A stretch of 64,000 nucleotides of DNA from Prinsepia uniflora (taxonomy: Eukaryota; Streptophyta; Magnoliopsida; Rosales; Rosaceae). The notes below the pieces were generated by a model. It saw only the letters and a program-made list of their open reading frames with translations, ran no database searches and was not told the origin of the DNA. The number at the start of each line of letters is the position of its first letter. Position 1 is the stretch's first letter. The DNA is taken from assembly GCA_032719365.1 (NCBI GenBank), contig CM064863.1, forward strand, positions 16,439,137 through 16,503,136, written 5' to 3'. The translations under genes were made by a program, and so were the position numbers. Positions 11,702-24,533 of this stretch are shown here, piece by piece.

Positions 11702-14700
11702 TGTAACAACCCATTCTGAATTCTAGGATTAGATTACTGACTAATCATGATTAGTGAGGTTAATCGGTGATTAGTTGGGCGAAATCGGACGAACGATGCA
11801 AAACGACCGTTTTCCCCTAGAATGGGCAAAACATTGACTTTTCATTCGGGCGGTCAAATGGACTTTGACTGATGACTGTGACGTAGTTTGGAACGTCATG
11901 AGTTCACAGACCGGTGGCACGTTCAATTCCGACATTCGAGGAAGAAGTTATGACGTTCGGAAGTTAAGGGGAATTTTGGTAATTTTGGTTAAAAGGGGCA
12001 AAATGTTGACTTTTTGACCGGGAGGTCCGATGGCCGAGGGCCGAAGATCGTTATGTAGATCGGGACGATACAAATCCATAGACAGGCGGCACGTCTAGAT
12101 CGGACTTCAAATAGGAAAATTATAGGTCACGGAAGTTCGATTTCACTATGCACGTACTTCGAGACGATGATGACATGGCAATATCTGATTGGGCAGATAT
12201 TTTAGTGGGACCTATGGATGAGTGACAAGTGTCACTCATCCCATTGGCTAAAACCCCTAAATTTTGGTTCTATACTAATTAATTATTATTATTTTATTAG
12301 TTTATAATTTAATCCACCCACCACTAAATCCTAGCCCTCCATCTAATCTAAATCTCTCAATCCTCACCCTTCATTCTTCTCCCTTCTCTCATCAGACATT
12401 ATCTTCCTCTCTTTTCTTCCACGACACCATCACCATTTTATTTCATTTCTTCTTCTTCTTTCAAAAACCCGAAACCACACCTTACCACCATTCATCATGT
12501 GTTACGTGTGTGAACGTGAGAGAGAGATGAGAGACTGAGACGGCGAGCCACGGCTGAGGACGACGGAGGCCACGGCGGGGAGAGTCGACCGTGAGGTAAA
12601 AATATTCAAAAATTGGAAATTGGGTTTTAAGGCTTGTTGATTGAAACTAACGGCCAGGTTGTGCTTCTAGGGACTATAGGAGAAGAGTGGGATTGTTTTC
12701 GAGGCTTAGGACAGCCTGGAACGACAGTGAACGGCGGAGGAACCCGCTACCGCCATGGTCGAGCGTGAAGGTACGGTTTTGTTGGTTGTTCTTCAGTTTT
12801 TAATGTTTAAGAAGATAAGAAATAGGACTAGGGAGCTAATAGGATCAAAACGGGTTGAAATGTGGACGGGTTTAGGCGTTGAATCGGTCCAGACTGGTTT
12901 GATCAGTTTAGGAACCAGAGAACCGGTTCGACGTGTGAAGGAGATGATGAATAGTGCCCAGCGGGTGGGCTCACGGGCAGGGAATTCATTGGGCGCGTGT
13001 CCAACCTTTTGGGAATGTTTTGAACACGTGAAATCTTTTATTTGATGTAACGAACATTTTGGGACTGGTTTCGTGTCGATCGGACACCGTTTCGATAATG
13101 TTCGGGGCATTGGAAGGTTTAGGATCGGGATTAAAAATAGTTAAAAATTCTGAAAAATTACGAGACTTTAGTGGGAGGTTAATTAAGTAGCTAGTAACCT
13201 TCTATTACGATTTGGACAGGTTTGGGAGTCTCGGTAACAGTGATTGGCTCGAGAGAGCCGTATGGCACGCATATCGAGGCGGCAGCTCGGACGGTCTGTG
13301 GGTGGACCTTGTTTTCTAAATTGGTGCATGCATAAATGTTTATTATATGTTTTAAACACTTGTTTGTGATGCCATGAGTGCATTTGGATGTGTGATTACG
13401 TATAGGCACGTATTTCGAGGTTTCGGCCCTATACGGTGCCTATATGGGTTTGGATGTCTTTATTGATCTATATGAAATGGATTTGGATTTCCAAAAGGTT
13501 AAACTCGGGTATGAGACCCATTTGGTTTTGTCTCGGGCATATGACCGTATTGATGGCCTTCGGGTCTAAATCGTGGTCGCGGCGAGTGCTATGTGCACGG
13601 CAACAGATGATACGACGCTCGCCTCTAGATTGGGATGTGTTCCTTCCGGAGAGGTCACGATGCACGATCTGTTGTCGGGTAGCCGATGGAGGCACGACTT
13701 CAGAGTGCTGACGGTTCAGGATAGCGATCGGTGATGAGTGCACCATGATCTTGTGGTGGTCGCGTCAGTTGATACGTTCACGACGACATACCAGGAGTGA
13801 GGGTGGTCCTAGATGAATGGTTGCACACATCACTACGATCGGAATCGTGACTGACCCTGAGTGTAACGACCCATCCCAGAATTCGGGATTAGATTGGTAA
13901 CTAACCATGATTAATGGGGGTTAATCGGTGATTAGTTGGGTGGAATCGGACGAACGTGGCAAAATGACCATTTTGCCCCTAGTCGTGGGTGAAACGTTGA
14001 CTTTTTATTCGGGCCGTCAAATGGACCTTGCCCGATGACCGTGACGTAGTTTGTGACGTCACGAGTTCATAGACAGGTGGCACGTCCGATTCGGACGAAC
14101 ATGGTGAAAGTTATGACGTGCGGAAGTCCAGGGGCATTATCGTAATTTGGACGTTACAAGGGGAAAAAGTTGACTTTTTGTTTGACAATTGATATCCATA
14201 TGACTCGAAGACCGTTATGTTCGTCTCGACGCCCTGAGTACAACGATAGGCGGTACGCGTGAAACGGACGTCGGATGACCGAGTTACGGGTCACGGAAGT
14301 TAGAGGGCATTTTGGTAATTATTGCCCTGAGGGCATTTTGGTCATTTGCACGGGTTACTGTTCAAACAACCCTGAAAGCAGAGCCTGCACGCCGTGCTGG
14401 GTGGTGCTATGATCGGGCTATTCTTTTTAAACGGCTTAGTGGACTGAACATGAAATTGTTTAAGTATTTTGAGGTATTGGACGGCATGGTGGCATGGGCT
14501 GAGACAAACCAGTGCACGGGTATTCATTTTCCATGGCTCCGGGTTCTGTTTGCGGGAAACAACCTTCAGTGGAATCAGATGGATTCCCACGAGCTGTTGG
14601 CCACGCCGTTCGATTATCTGGGTGCTGAGTGTGCTTCTGAGCGTCATTTGGAACAAGGGAAGGCTGAGCGTTGAGAGAACCAGCTCTGGGAGAAAAATCG

Positions 14701-15226
14701 AAAAATTGAGGGGAAAATCAGAATTTGAATTGTGTGAGGAATTGGACGACACCAGGGACAGTAATCGTCTTCTGGGACCATTTGGAGATCAACCGTAGCT
14801 ATTGGCAAGGGATTCGATCACTGTTTGGCCATGCTCACTGGTTCCTGTTTCAGTGTTGTGCAGGGACTGTGGAAGATCACTTCCAGGTAAAGTCTTGTCC
14901 AATTGATCGTGTATTTCAGTTCCTTTTAGGCCTAGAATCCTCACTGTGAAGTTAATTTGAGTTTGATTGAGGAAACACAGAGTTTGGGTGATCGACCCGT
15001 TTGGACGATCACGGATCGTGGGGCTGATTTTTGGGGCTGTTATGATGAATCAGGAACATAGAACCTTAATTGGATAGCTGAGGAATGTGTTAGGATCAAG
15101 GACGGATGCAATCAGGGTCGAATTGAAGGTCATCTGACCAGGTTGGACTCGCGGGTCGCAGACCCGTTTTGCAGGGAAACGGGTGAAGAAGAAGTACTGT
15201 AGCGGAACTGTAGCAGGCGCGTGGCC

Positions 15227-15256
15227 TCACGCGCAGCCGCTTGCGGCGGCGCGTGA
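15227..15256 (+). repeat. GC-rich hairpin in J
   Basis: Arms TCACGCGC and GCGCGTGA enclose a second stem GCCGC/GCGGC, with one A-G mismatch and a TT loop. The same position in B (4561-4590), O (53653-53682), Q (57333-57362) and S (974-1003) holds the same structure with variations. Confidence 0.8.
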
Positions 15257-16450
15257 CGGCGCGTGGATCCGAATTTCAAGGTGAGTTCAACACGACTTTT
15301 GTCCTATACAATGTAACGAACATTTTAGCGTTGGTTTCGAAATTATCGGACACCGTTTCGATGTGGTTCCGAGGGTCCGAAGATTTCTATTACGTTTGTA
15401 ATTAATGATTAATTCCCGGAAAATTATGGGGAATTAGTATGCTGTTATGTAAGCCCTTAGTGACACTAAAGTATGTTTTCGGACAGGATTTGGAATTTCT
15501 GGAAAATATCGGAAATTACGGGCATGCGTGCGGCGCGAAACCGAACCTTAAGAATGGTGTGTGAGTGGACGTTGCTTTCAAAATTTAATGCATGCATAAA
15601 TTATTTCTATGATTTTATGATTATGATTATAAGTTGTGATTGATTTTGATTTCCGTATTTATACGTATTCGATTTCCGTATTTACACGTACTTTTACTAT
15701 ACATGTGAAATTACACGTATTTTGAGACTATGGTCACTCGTGTGCTTAATGATGGTTTAATGAAAGAAGTTATATGAAATGGGTGTAAAATGATTTAAGA
15801 AGGTTGTTTATGATTGCGAGTGTGACTTACGATTTTGACACGTTTTTCGAGAACGTTCCGGATTTGCACGTTTTACGAGATTTCGAGTTATTGTGATTTG
15901 ATCACTGTTGATGTTTGAATCGGGGAATTAAAATGAGACTTGTGATTTTGACGATTTTAAAAATGGGTTTTGAGTATGTTTTGCTTGGATCGTGATTTTG
16001 GTGATAATGGTTGTGGTTTTGATGTGTTGAAAATGAGATTTCTCAGGTTTTGATGTGTTGAAAATGAGATTTGAGAAAGAAGTGATTTCTAAGAATTAAA
16101 ATGGATTTGAAAAAGGTGGTTTCGGGCTTGATGCTCGGGGCACAAAAGTAACTTTGATTTACGAGATTTCGGTTTTCGGGAATTTAAAGTGGATTCTTGG
16201 TTTGGGTTCGGGATGATGCTTCTGGATGCCGGCTAACGGAATCATTATTGCGAATTCGAATTCGGGAATGAGAAAGGATTTAATAAAGTGATTTGCTATG
16301 TTTGTGCATGCCCCGTGTTTAATGATGATTTGAACATGTTTGGTGAAGTAAGGTTTGGGAATTTGAATGTGGAAACTCGGACCATGGGTCCTGTTGTGAA
16401 AAATGTGATTTCGGGAAGGATCCCGTGTTGTTGTGGTTGTTAAATGTTTT

Positions 16451-16700
16451 GGGGTTTAAAGACCCGTTGAAAACTGTTTGGGTTTAAAGACCCGGGTGCT
16501 ATTGCTGGAACACGTTTTGAGTTTAAAGACTCGGTTAATTGATGACGGGGGGAGGGCCCTTAATGAGTTTAAAGACTCGTGAGTTTAAAGACTCGGTTAC
16601 TGTGATACCCCCGAGGCCTATTGATTATGTTTTGAGTTTAAAGACTCGTTGATATCCCGGGAAGGCCTGTTTATGTGCATGGTTTTGAGTTTAAAGACTT
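16451..16700 (+). repeat. Cluster of seven GTTTAAAGAC mini-palindromes in J
   Basis: Seven copies of a near-palindromic 14-mer occur as GAGTTTAAAGACTC or GGGTTTAAAGACCC at irregular spacing. The outer triplets change together (GAG with CTC, GGG with CCC), preserving pairing. Equivalent clusters lie in O (52495-52668, five copies) and B (about 3650-3875, seven copies). Confidence 0.85.
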
Positions 16701-18342
16701 GGGCGCACTTGATATCCAGCAAAATGATTAACTTGTGATTTATTGATGATTTCTGATGTTTCGGTTGAGTTGGGCGGTGGCCCGGTGTATGGTTGTTGTC
16801 TTTAGATCATGTTGTGCATTTGGTTTGATTCGTGGTTTTGGGCTGAGGCCCGGTGTTTATGATTGCGGGCTAAGACCCGATGGTCGAGGAAGGAAAAAAA
16901 AAATGATTTTGCGGTTCATACGAGTTTTTCCTTATGTTGCAAATTTGATACACAGTTTTTCTTATGTGGAAAATCTTAACCGATTGCGGAATGATTTTTG
17001 TATGCATGCATTCGTTTTTACGCGGAGGGTAAAAACGTTTGTTGTAACTGTTTTACTAAACCGATTTATTTTTGTCCACTCACACCTTTTGGTTTTTATT
17101 GACCCTCCAGGTCGTGGCGCGTTGTTCGAGGCTGTACGAGGGGCGGAGGCATGAGTAAGTACGTGTGGCTATCCCTGGTTTGGCAAGTACTGAGGGTAAC
17201 TTGGGATTTTCAGTCATCTTGCCAGACGGGAGCAGGACCGGGCACAGTTATCGATGCCCCTTTCGGGGGCGGTCCTGTCACTGAGATATCGGGCAGGATG
17301 CCCAGCTGATGTCATATGTTCGGGCACGAGACCCAGTTTGCTTTACATTGATGATTTCGGGTCAGAGGCCCTAGATGGAGTTCCAAGTTCATGGCGGTTT
17401 ATGGGAACCGGCATAAACCCTGGAATGGTTATTGTGGTACATGACGGTTTATGGGAACCGGGCATGGAGGATGTTTTCTATATGTATATGAAGGGCATGA
17501 ACCCTTAAATTGATGTTATGGATCATGACGGTCCAGGGGGACCGGGCATGAATGTTTATGTTATGTATATATATGTTCATATACCTTCCTTTACTTGTTC
17601 TATTATCTCCTCCGGGGAGGGTCGTTGGCCTGGGTGGACTCCGGAGTAGTCACGGAGCACGGACTGAGTGGAGTCGCCCCTTAGTTGGGTTCCGTACTCT
17701 CAGGAAGGCATGGATCGTAACCTCAGGGCGGGTCAGTGGTCTACGGACATTTACTTTGCACTCTAAGATACTTGGGTTTGAGACCCCAGGTAGCACGCAC
17801 ATAGCTTTGGAAACCGTGACAGGATTGGTTGTGTGAATTATATGTATATATGATGTATATGATATATGATATGATTATGATGTGTGATGGATATAGGTTT
17901 TGGGCAGTGACCCGTGTACTTAGTTTCTTTATGATTTGGGCTGAGTCCCGTATGGATTTAGGCAGTGACCTGTATGGTTGATTCTTTATGGTTCTTTCGA
18001 TTATGGTTTTGGGCTTAGTTCCCACATATGGTTTCTTTGGTTAAACGGTTTTCGAATGCATGCAGGCTTTTTAGTGAAGGGTACAAATTTCTTCGATAAA
18101 ATGTTTTTATAAACTGGTTGTTTTGTCCACTCACAGCTTTTAATGTTTTGACTGCCCTTCAGGTTGACAGCGGATGTGGACTGTAGCAGAGACCGAGATA
18201 TCACATACCTCCTCCAGATCCTGGCGTACTTTGATGGCTCGAGAGGGCTAAGGTCGGTAATCTCCCTTGTCTGACACTCCGTGTCAGACGGGAGCATGGC
18301 ACATCCCGTGTAATCCCGGGGGGATTGGGATGAGTCGTGTCA

Positions 18343-18500
18343 CGTCGACCATCCTGTGTGATGTGTTATACTGGAGAGGATGTGATGCTAACTTTCGGAC
18401 GTCGACCATCCTGTGTGATGTGTGATCCTGGAGTGGATGTGATGATAGCTTTTGGACGTCGACATCCCATGTGATGTGTGATCCTGGAGAGGTCACAATG
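18343..18500 (+). repeat. 57-58-bp minisatellite in H, right part
   Basis: Completes the interrupted unit and adds about two more (starting near 18398 and 18455). Units share GACGTCGACCATCC, TGTGATGTGTGATCCTGGAG and GGATGTGATG blocks with scattered substitutions. The last unit grades into unique H sequence. Confidence 0.8.
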
Positions 18501-19200
18501 TACTGCCTGTTGTCGTTCAACCGAGGAGGACTTAACTTAGGAGTACTGATGTTCTATGAGATAGATCGTTGATATGTTCACGACGATATGTGGAGTTGCA
18601 TACGTAGCGCTGATACGTGACTAGTGGTTATATGAGATGATAAGAGGATGTGTTACTTACGTTTACATACGACTACGGATGTGAGTTTATGTTTGGGCAG
18701 AGACCCTATTTAGATGATTTATGAGATGGTTGTGGACTGAGATCCCACTTGATTTTGATTTGGACTGAGACCCTACATGATTTGGTTTTGGACCGAGACA
18801 CTATTGAAGAAATTGGCTTTGATTGAGCCATGTTTCCAATGTGTTTTGTTTTGGAAATCAAAATGAGTTTCTTTTAAGAAAGTATTTAAAATACTTATTT
18901 TCTGATGCATGCATGCTTTTTAAGTGAAGGGTATAAATATATTTTCGATAAATTGATTTTATAAACTGTTATTTTTGTCCACTCACAGCTTTTTAATGTT
19001 GTTGATACTCTTTAGGTTGATCGCGGATGCAGGCTGTAACAGAGACCAAGACATCACATACCGCTGCGGACTCCACAAGTCACTGTGCACTCTAGTAATC
19101 CCGAGAGGGTTACGGTTTTATCCCTGATCTGACACGTGGTGTTAGACAGGAGCAGAATACATCCCATGATAATTCAAGAGGATTGAGATGGGTCCTATCA

Positions 19201-20290
19201 GTTTATGTTTCATTTTATGTTTTATTACTTTTTTGTTTCCTGATCGGGTGTAAGTTATGGTAAAATTTCAATAATAGAACATAAATTAAAGCACTTATGC
19301 ACCTTCTATGATATTTTGTAATTACAAATCAACTTTATCATTAATCTATATTATATCATATAAACTGAATATGACGTATAATTGTTTACTGTCTAACTAA
19401 TAATATGGGGAGTCACGTGCCTAGGTTGTGGAACCATTGAATTGGCTGAGAGGCTTTGAGAAGGGAAAGCAACATTAGGGGATATAGTACATTGGTGAGT
19501 CTATTTAAGGTTTAAATAAATGCAAAGGTTCCCCTTCTCACATTCAACTTGGTCCTCTTCTTATCATGTTGTGGCGTGCGTCAATATCAATTGCGGTGTA
19601 CCATGTTAGTCTGCTAAATTGGGCAGCTTGATCATCATGTCTCTAACATCAAGGGCAAGCATTAGCTACAATCTGAGGCTCCTCTTGTTTTATGACCAAT
19701 TTGGATTTGGATTTCATAATAAGACTAAATTATTAGCTAGGGTCTATTTTGATAAGAAACTTTAAAGTTATAAGATATTTATGCTAATTAAATTAAATTA
19801 AAAATGAAGAACTTCAAAAAACTAAGGGATTTTAAACGATTATAACAAAATAATTACATATTAATTTTTTTATCTAAATGACTTAATACTTTAAAGTTCC
19901 TCACTTTAAACTAATTTAGTCTAAATTTCTTGAATTTTTAAAGTTCCTTTTAGAGTATTGTAATTAATATGAGTAAATATGAGATGCGACATACTTTGTG
20001 AACCAACTAATATATTTTCACTGTAATTAATCTGAAAGGGTAATGTTGGAGACAGAAGCTAACAAAGCTAACTTTTCAAAACGATAATCGTGGTCCGGTC
20101 ACATTTTATCTTTATAACAAATAATAGCAGTACATATATTCAGTTGATGAATTTCTCATTTGATAGTTTAAAATTTGATTTTTTGAACAACTGTTTTTTT
20201 ACAAAAGTTTTTTGAAGAACTTAAAAATTCACATTTAAATTTGCATAATCGAATAGTGAATAGTGAATCTATTAAGTAGATATACCCATG
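19201..20290. other. AT-rich intergenic DNA
   Basis: Begins with the right GTTTA duplication of H. I see no coding region, RNA gene or clear repeat. Confidence 0.6.
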
Positions 20291-21035
20291 AATGAAAATA
20301 TTGGTAAATGTCGCCGAAATTTCGGTATTTCGGGCCGGCGGCACATAAGAATGGGGGAAAGAAATTTCGTCGAAATATCAAACAATTGTCTTATTTTGAG
20401 TCCACCGATCCTTTATTGGGATCAAAACGATGAAGATGTACTATTAATTAGTGAAAATCAGACGTAAATCGAATGATATTTAGTCGGGTCATGCCACCGG
20501 GTCGGAAAACCCGAGTTGCAGACCCAACTGGAGATTAGGGGTGACTGTTGGCTAGCAGAGGAATATGTGTACTTATATATTTGACGTTATGTAAACTAAT
20601 GAAATGTAGGCCAGCAGAGTTGGCACGGGCTTTTGAACTCCTTTGGGGGGTATATATTTAAACTTATTTTATCATTTTTCTTACATTGAATTTTTGTATG
20701 TTTATTGTTATGTTTTTAACTATTTTAACATTCAATTATAGTAACTCACTTCAATTTATATTTATATTTAAGATTTTATATTATTAGTCATCGTCGAAAT
20801 CATATTACATCATATATTTATTATATCAAAGTCATTTTATAGTTTTTATTAGTCCTATATAACCATTATTAGGTACTTAAGTTTTTCCCAAAGTTTCATT
20901 CTAAATTTTCAACTTTTAGACTGAATTTCCATCTTTTTTTTAACCGTAAACGATATCGATATCGATACCGATATATAAGGCGAGATATCCGTAAATTTAA
21001 CTAGCGAAATATCCGTCGATATCGATATTTTCATT
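20291..21035. mobile_element. MITE-like inverted-repeat element (candidate)
   Basis: AATGAAAATAT at 20291-20301 is matched by its reverse complement at 21025-21035. The adjacent inner bases are also related in inverted orientation (CGACGGATATTTCG-like). The interior is AT-rich and non-coding. I found no convincing target duplication, so class and exact ends are open. Confidence 0.4.
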
Positions 21036-22147
21036 ATTGAATATACACAACGAATCATTACGATTTTGTATAGTTCAATATATGCTTTTGGACGTGGGTT
21101 GATCTTCGCCACAATCCCACTATAAAGATTTAAAAAAGGAAAGACATCAATTTACACTTTAAAATTTGTTAGCCATTCTCAATATGGATTACAAGGTTTT
21201 AATTTCATTGTTTTATTCTATATAATTTTAATGTCACCTTAATTTACTTCATCCAATCCAATTGGGAGATCAACAGTTACATAGTGAAGTGACATGACTC
21301 GATTCCAATTTCATCATGGGCATTTTTGGTATTAAAGAAAAATGAAAAAACTCCCACCAGCAATTCATCGTATTCGTACTTGAATGTTTGACAATCAAAG
21401 AGTTTGTTTTATTATTTTTTTAATTTTTATTCTGTACTATATTCTGGCCACATAAAATAATGATTGGGCCACCTTTTTAATTGCTAGGTGACAGAAGCAA
21501 TTATTATTCACACCCTTCCATTGAACTCTTCCATATTATTAAAGGTTTATTACGCTAAGTGTACTAGAAACACGCTACGAAATCTCAAAATGTACCTGGA
21601 ACAGAAATTTGCCTCAGTGTGCTGCTGGAACAGTAACACCGTCAATACCGTTGCACCATCCGTCAGTCAAAGTTATTAACACCGTTAATTTTGATGACGT
21701 GTCAGTACTATTACAGAATTAGTAAGTGTTATTTAGACATTTTCTTTATTTTATTATATTTTCTATTAAAAATATTTCTAAAAAATTAAAACTCATCTTC
21801 CCCAGCCCAATTCGTTCAATCATCTCTCTCCCTGCACCTCCGGCTACCACTCACTCCTCATCTAGCCTTCCTGATACCACCCACCCAAAGGTCTGCGGCA
21901 AATTAATAAGGGGTAGTCATGCATAATGATCATCCCTGCAATCTCATGGCGGCAACGATATGAGTTTAGGAGACATGTAGGTGGGATAATTTTGTCCAAA
22001 TTTTGGTTAGAAAAAAGTGAGACTTAACGGACCGATCAACAACCCACATTCCACATCGTTGTCACCAACTAGCAACTACAATTGCATCCATTTTGCTTTG
22101 CTATATCAGACGATCAAAGCCCCACTTCATTTACCTTGTTACTTTAC
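21036..22147. other. AT-rich intergenic DNA
   Basis: No supported gene. Short frames (for example 21488-21679 and 21726-21926) lack any recognisable family or coding signal. Confidence 0.55.
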
Positions 22148-22148
22148 C

Positions 22149-22156
22149 TATCTCTC

Positions 22157-22225
<69 letters not shown>
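22149..22225 (+). repeat. (CT)n microsatellite
   Basis: About 77 bases of CT dinucleotides with one interruption (CG near 22169). Such tracts are common in plant 5' leaders. An ATG in good context follows at 22387, but its frame closes after a few residues and no product can be named. Confidence 0.95.
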
Positions 22226-22229
<4 letters not shown>

Positions 22230-24533
22230 TGTGAGTGCAAAAAATAGAGGGAAATAGAGTGAGGTTGCCTATCCTCTGTAGCAGCCCTCTTCATCCCCAA
22301 AAACCAGTACCTAATTCTTTTACTTCCTTCAAAACCCACCAAGCGGTTTCAGAGTCAGAGTGGTGTTAGACTACCGTACGACAACCATGGGTTCTGGAGA
22401 GTTTTGGAGGTTTGTAACTAGTACCTACAGATTTATCTGTTAAATCATTCTCAAACAACAATGAATAAGATTGGCAAGCCGCAGTTATGCTTTCCAGAGT
22501 CCTGTATTCCGTCGATTCATGTCGGAACGAAGCTGCCACGTAAACCCATGTTGAAGCATATTATTGATGAGAGAAAAAAGAAATACACAAACTGTGTTTC
22601 TTAATTCTAGTGCCTTGACTTTCATAATTTTTTACGAAGCATAGGAGAGCCACGATAATAGTAAAATGAACACACAGACAGTTACGGGCTTGAGTTTGTG
22701 TGTGTTGCTGGTGACATGCACGGACCAATTAGGAATTTAGTTTCTCTGGTATAAGCTAATCCTTGCTCTGAGTATTCTCTCTCAGCTTGATTCCCTGAAG
22801 TCGAAAGAAAGCTTGGTGATTAGACAGAGATACAGGCTTGATGGTAAAAGCGACAGAACATTAGGGGAGATTGCATGAAATTTAAATATTTCAAGGGAAA
22901 TGGTTCGAAAACACTAAGTTAAGACTCTCATGAAGCTCAAGCATCCAGCTTGAGTAGATTATCTTCACAAATACGTAGTCTGAAATGACCTCCTTCAATC
23001 CTGTTCATAAGGCTATAAGAATCATAGAGTAAAACAATAAACATATATAGAAAGAGATCTCATCCCTTCTGTTCATATGGATGATTATGAGATTTGAGAT
23101 TCCATACATAACATATACCATCATTTATACAGGAAATGTAATGTTTTTTATCCCATCAGCAACAAAATGCATTTGGTACATTGAAACATTTGACTACCTT
23201 GAGGTAAAAAAGATAAAAATAAAAAAACATCTCACTTCCAGAGAAACATTTTGAGTTTCCCTTGGGAGAGATAAACTGAAAGAATTAATCTATTACTGTA
23301 CAAGAACATAATGCATAAATCAAAATACCATCACAGCGAAGACAACTATTCAAAGCCACGGATCATACCACTACCAACAGTTTCAGTCTTCATTCTTATT
23401 CTGATTTCTTTTTTCTGCGAAAGTATCAAAGTGTCTCATTATCCAAAACCTCTCCAATTCTTCTACTTTTCGACCTGGAATCCACCAGCTATTAAATCCC
23501 ATCTGAAACCAAGAAGAAAAATGAATGTACGACTTCAAATTGGATTATCAGAACTTGCTTGACTACAAAAGTTTTTACACAACTATTTCAGATCCTTCAA
23601 ATTTATCTCTTGTTTGTCAGAGATAGTGAGCATTTGTTTGGAACTGAATCAGTTGGTTTGTGTTTTAGCTTTTACTGGAAGTGAAGTTTTGAATTTGGAT
23701 ACAAGTGGGGTTTTCTTTTTTCTTAATTTTTCTGAAGTACAGAGGCTTGTTTTGCATGTTGTCTGCATTTGACTTGATCAAAAGAACTAGCATGACAAGG
23801 TAGAAAATGAGAAAGGAAGCTTTTTGCCTGCTGGTTCAAGGTTATGCCATTTTGAGATTACTGAATCATTTCAGTTCATGGGTTTTCCGTGTTTAATTTT
23901 GGTTAGATTTTGATTATCCTCTGTCAGGTATACCCACAATAATTTCAGAGTAGGGCTCGGAAGTTTGATTGAGCTCTAGCAGAGGTGAAATTGGGCTGCA
24001 GCTTGGAAGTAAAGGTAAGCCCCTTCAAACTTGAGCTGAAAATGGTTGGTTTAGGCATTCCTTTCTACCTATTCTATGAGATTGTGTGAAAATGGATTGA
24101 TGAATGATTGATTAATGATATTTCAGAAATATATTGCACTCCATAAGTAAGTAGAAATGAGTTTTTAATTTTGATTCACTGTTGTTTTTCTTGAAACAAT
24201 TAGTAAGCAATATTTTTCTTTTTTCTATGTTCTGAGAAGGATATTGAATCAGTGATAGAAAATTGAAAAAAAAAAAAAAAAAAATTGAGCATTTGACAGT
24301 GAAATTGAAGAAACTAGGTCAGCTTAGAAATTGGGACAGCAAATTGATGATCTTGCACCTTGAGTACTCTCTAAGTCCCCCAAAAAAATGACCTCTGAAC
24401 AACCCTTAACCCCATCTATACCATCTTTCATACAACATCTGGAAACGTGAGCTTCCTTGTCTACCAAAAGTTTCTGCAAATTTTGTCCCCCGATCTTCAA
24501 AGTGTTGTTCCGTAAACAGTTCGTACAAGCAAA
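22226..24533. other. Unassigned region downstream of the (CT)n tract
   Basis: Contains a possible but unproven transcribed leader (22226-22400), a run of about 19 A at 24267-24286 and only short open frames. No family is recognised. Confidence 0.45.

Larger units (their letters stand above)
13862..17280 (+). mobile_element. Element J: solo LTR in I
   Basis: Starts TGTAACGACCCATCC and ends GGTCCTGTCA. Target duplication CTGAG is at 13857-13861 and 17281-17285. Length is 3,419 bp. Its first 400 bases resemble I and K, including the paired TGACG motifs at 14042 and 14054. The rest belongs with O and B: GC-rich hairpin 15227-15256, GTGTGAGTGGAC 15559-15570, ATGCATGCAT 15588-15597, seven GTTTAAAGAC motifs 16451-16700, and GTCCACTCACAC 17074-17085. 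This third-level insertion is one of the younger events here. Confidence 0.93.
11702..18342 (+). mobile_element. Element I: solo LTR in H, interrupted by J
   Basis: Starts TGTAACAACCCATTC at 11702 and ends GTGTCA at 18342. The flanks CGACG (11697-11701) and CGTCG (18343-18347) differ by one base; the surrounding minisatellite shows CGTCG is original. Its own length without J is about 3,217 bp, almost the same as element K (3,214). Landmarks: palindrome 12216-12241, CTGTGGGTGGAC 13296-13307, GTTCATG-type hairpin units about 17388-17560, GTCCACTCACAG 18125-18136, terminal hairpin 18270-18288. Confidence 0.88.
2076..19200 (+). mobile_element. Element H: old solo LTR, host of five nested insertions
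   Basis: It starts with TGTAACAACCCGTC at 2076 and ends with GGTCCTATCA at 19200 (the usual CTGTCA end with one change). It is flanked by GTTTA at 2071-2075 and 19201-19205. Removing the nested elements leaves six pieces (2076-3029, 6068-6123, 9196-9474, 10225-10908, ~11594-11701, 18343-19200) totalling about 2.92 kb, close to its sister M after the same correction. Landmarks in order: imperfect palindrome 2413-2439, CTGTGAGTGGAC 10374-10385, ATGCATGCAT 10401-10410, minisatellite units, ATGCATGCATGC 18905-18916, GTCCACTCACAG 18977-18988, terminal hairpin 19128-19146. No primer-binding site or polyprotein follows it, so it is read as a solo LTR left by recombination between the two LTRs of a full element. 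Confidence 0.88.

Noticed and set aside
16451..16700. CRISPR-like array of GTTTAAAGAC repeats
   Set aside because: Spacing is irregular, units vary between two forms, and the DNA is a plant LTR.
22017..22342. Open frames through the (CT)n tract
   Set aside because: Leu-Ser or Arg-Glu dipeptide runs are produced by the microsatellite alone.
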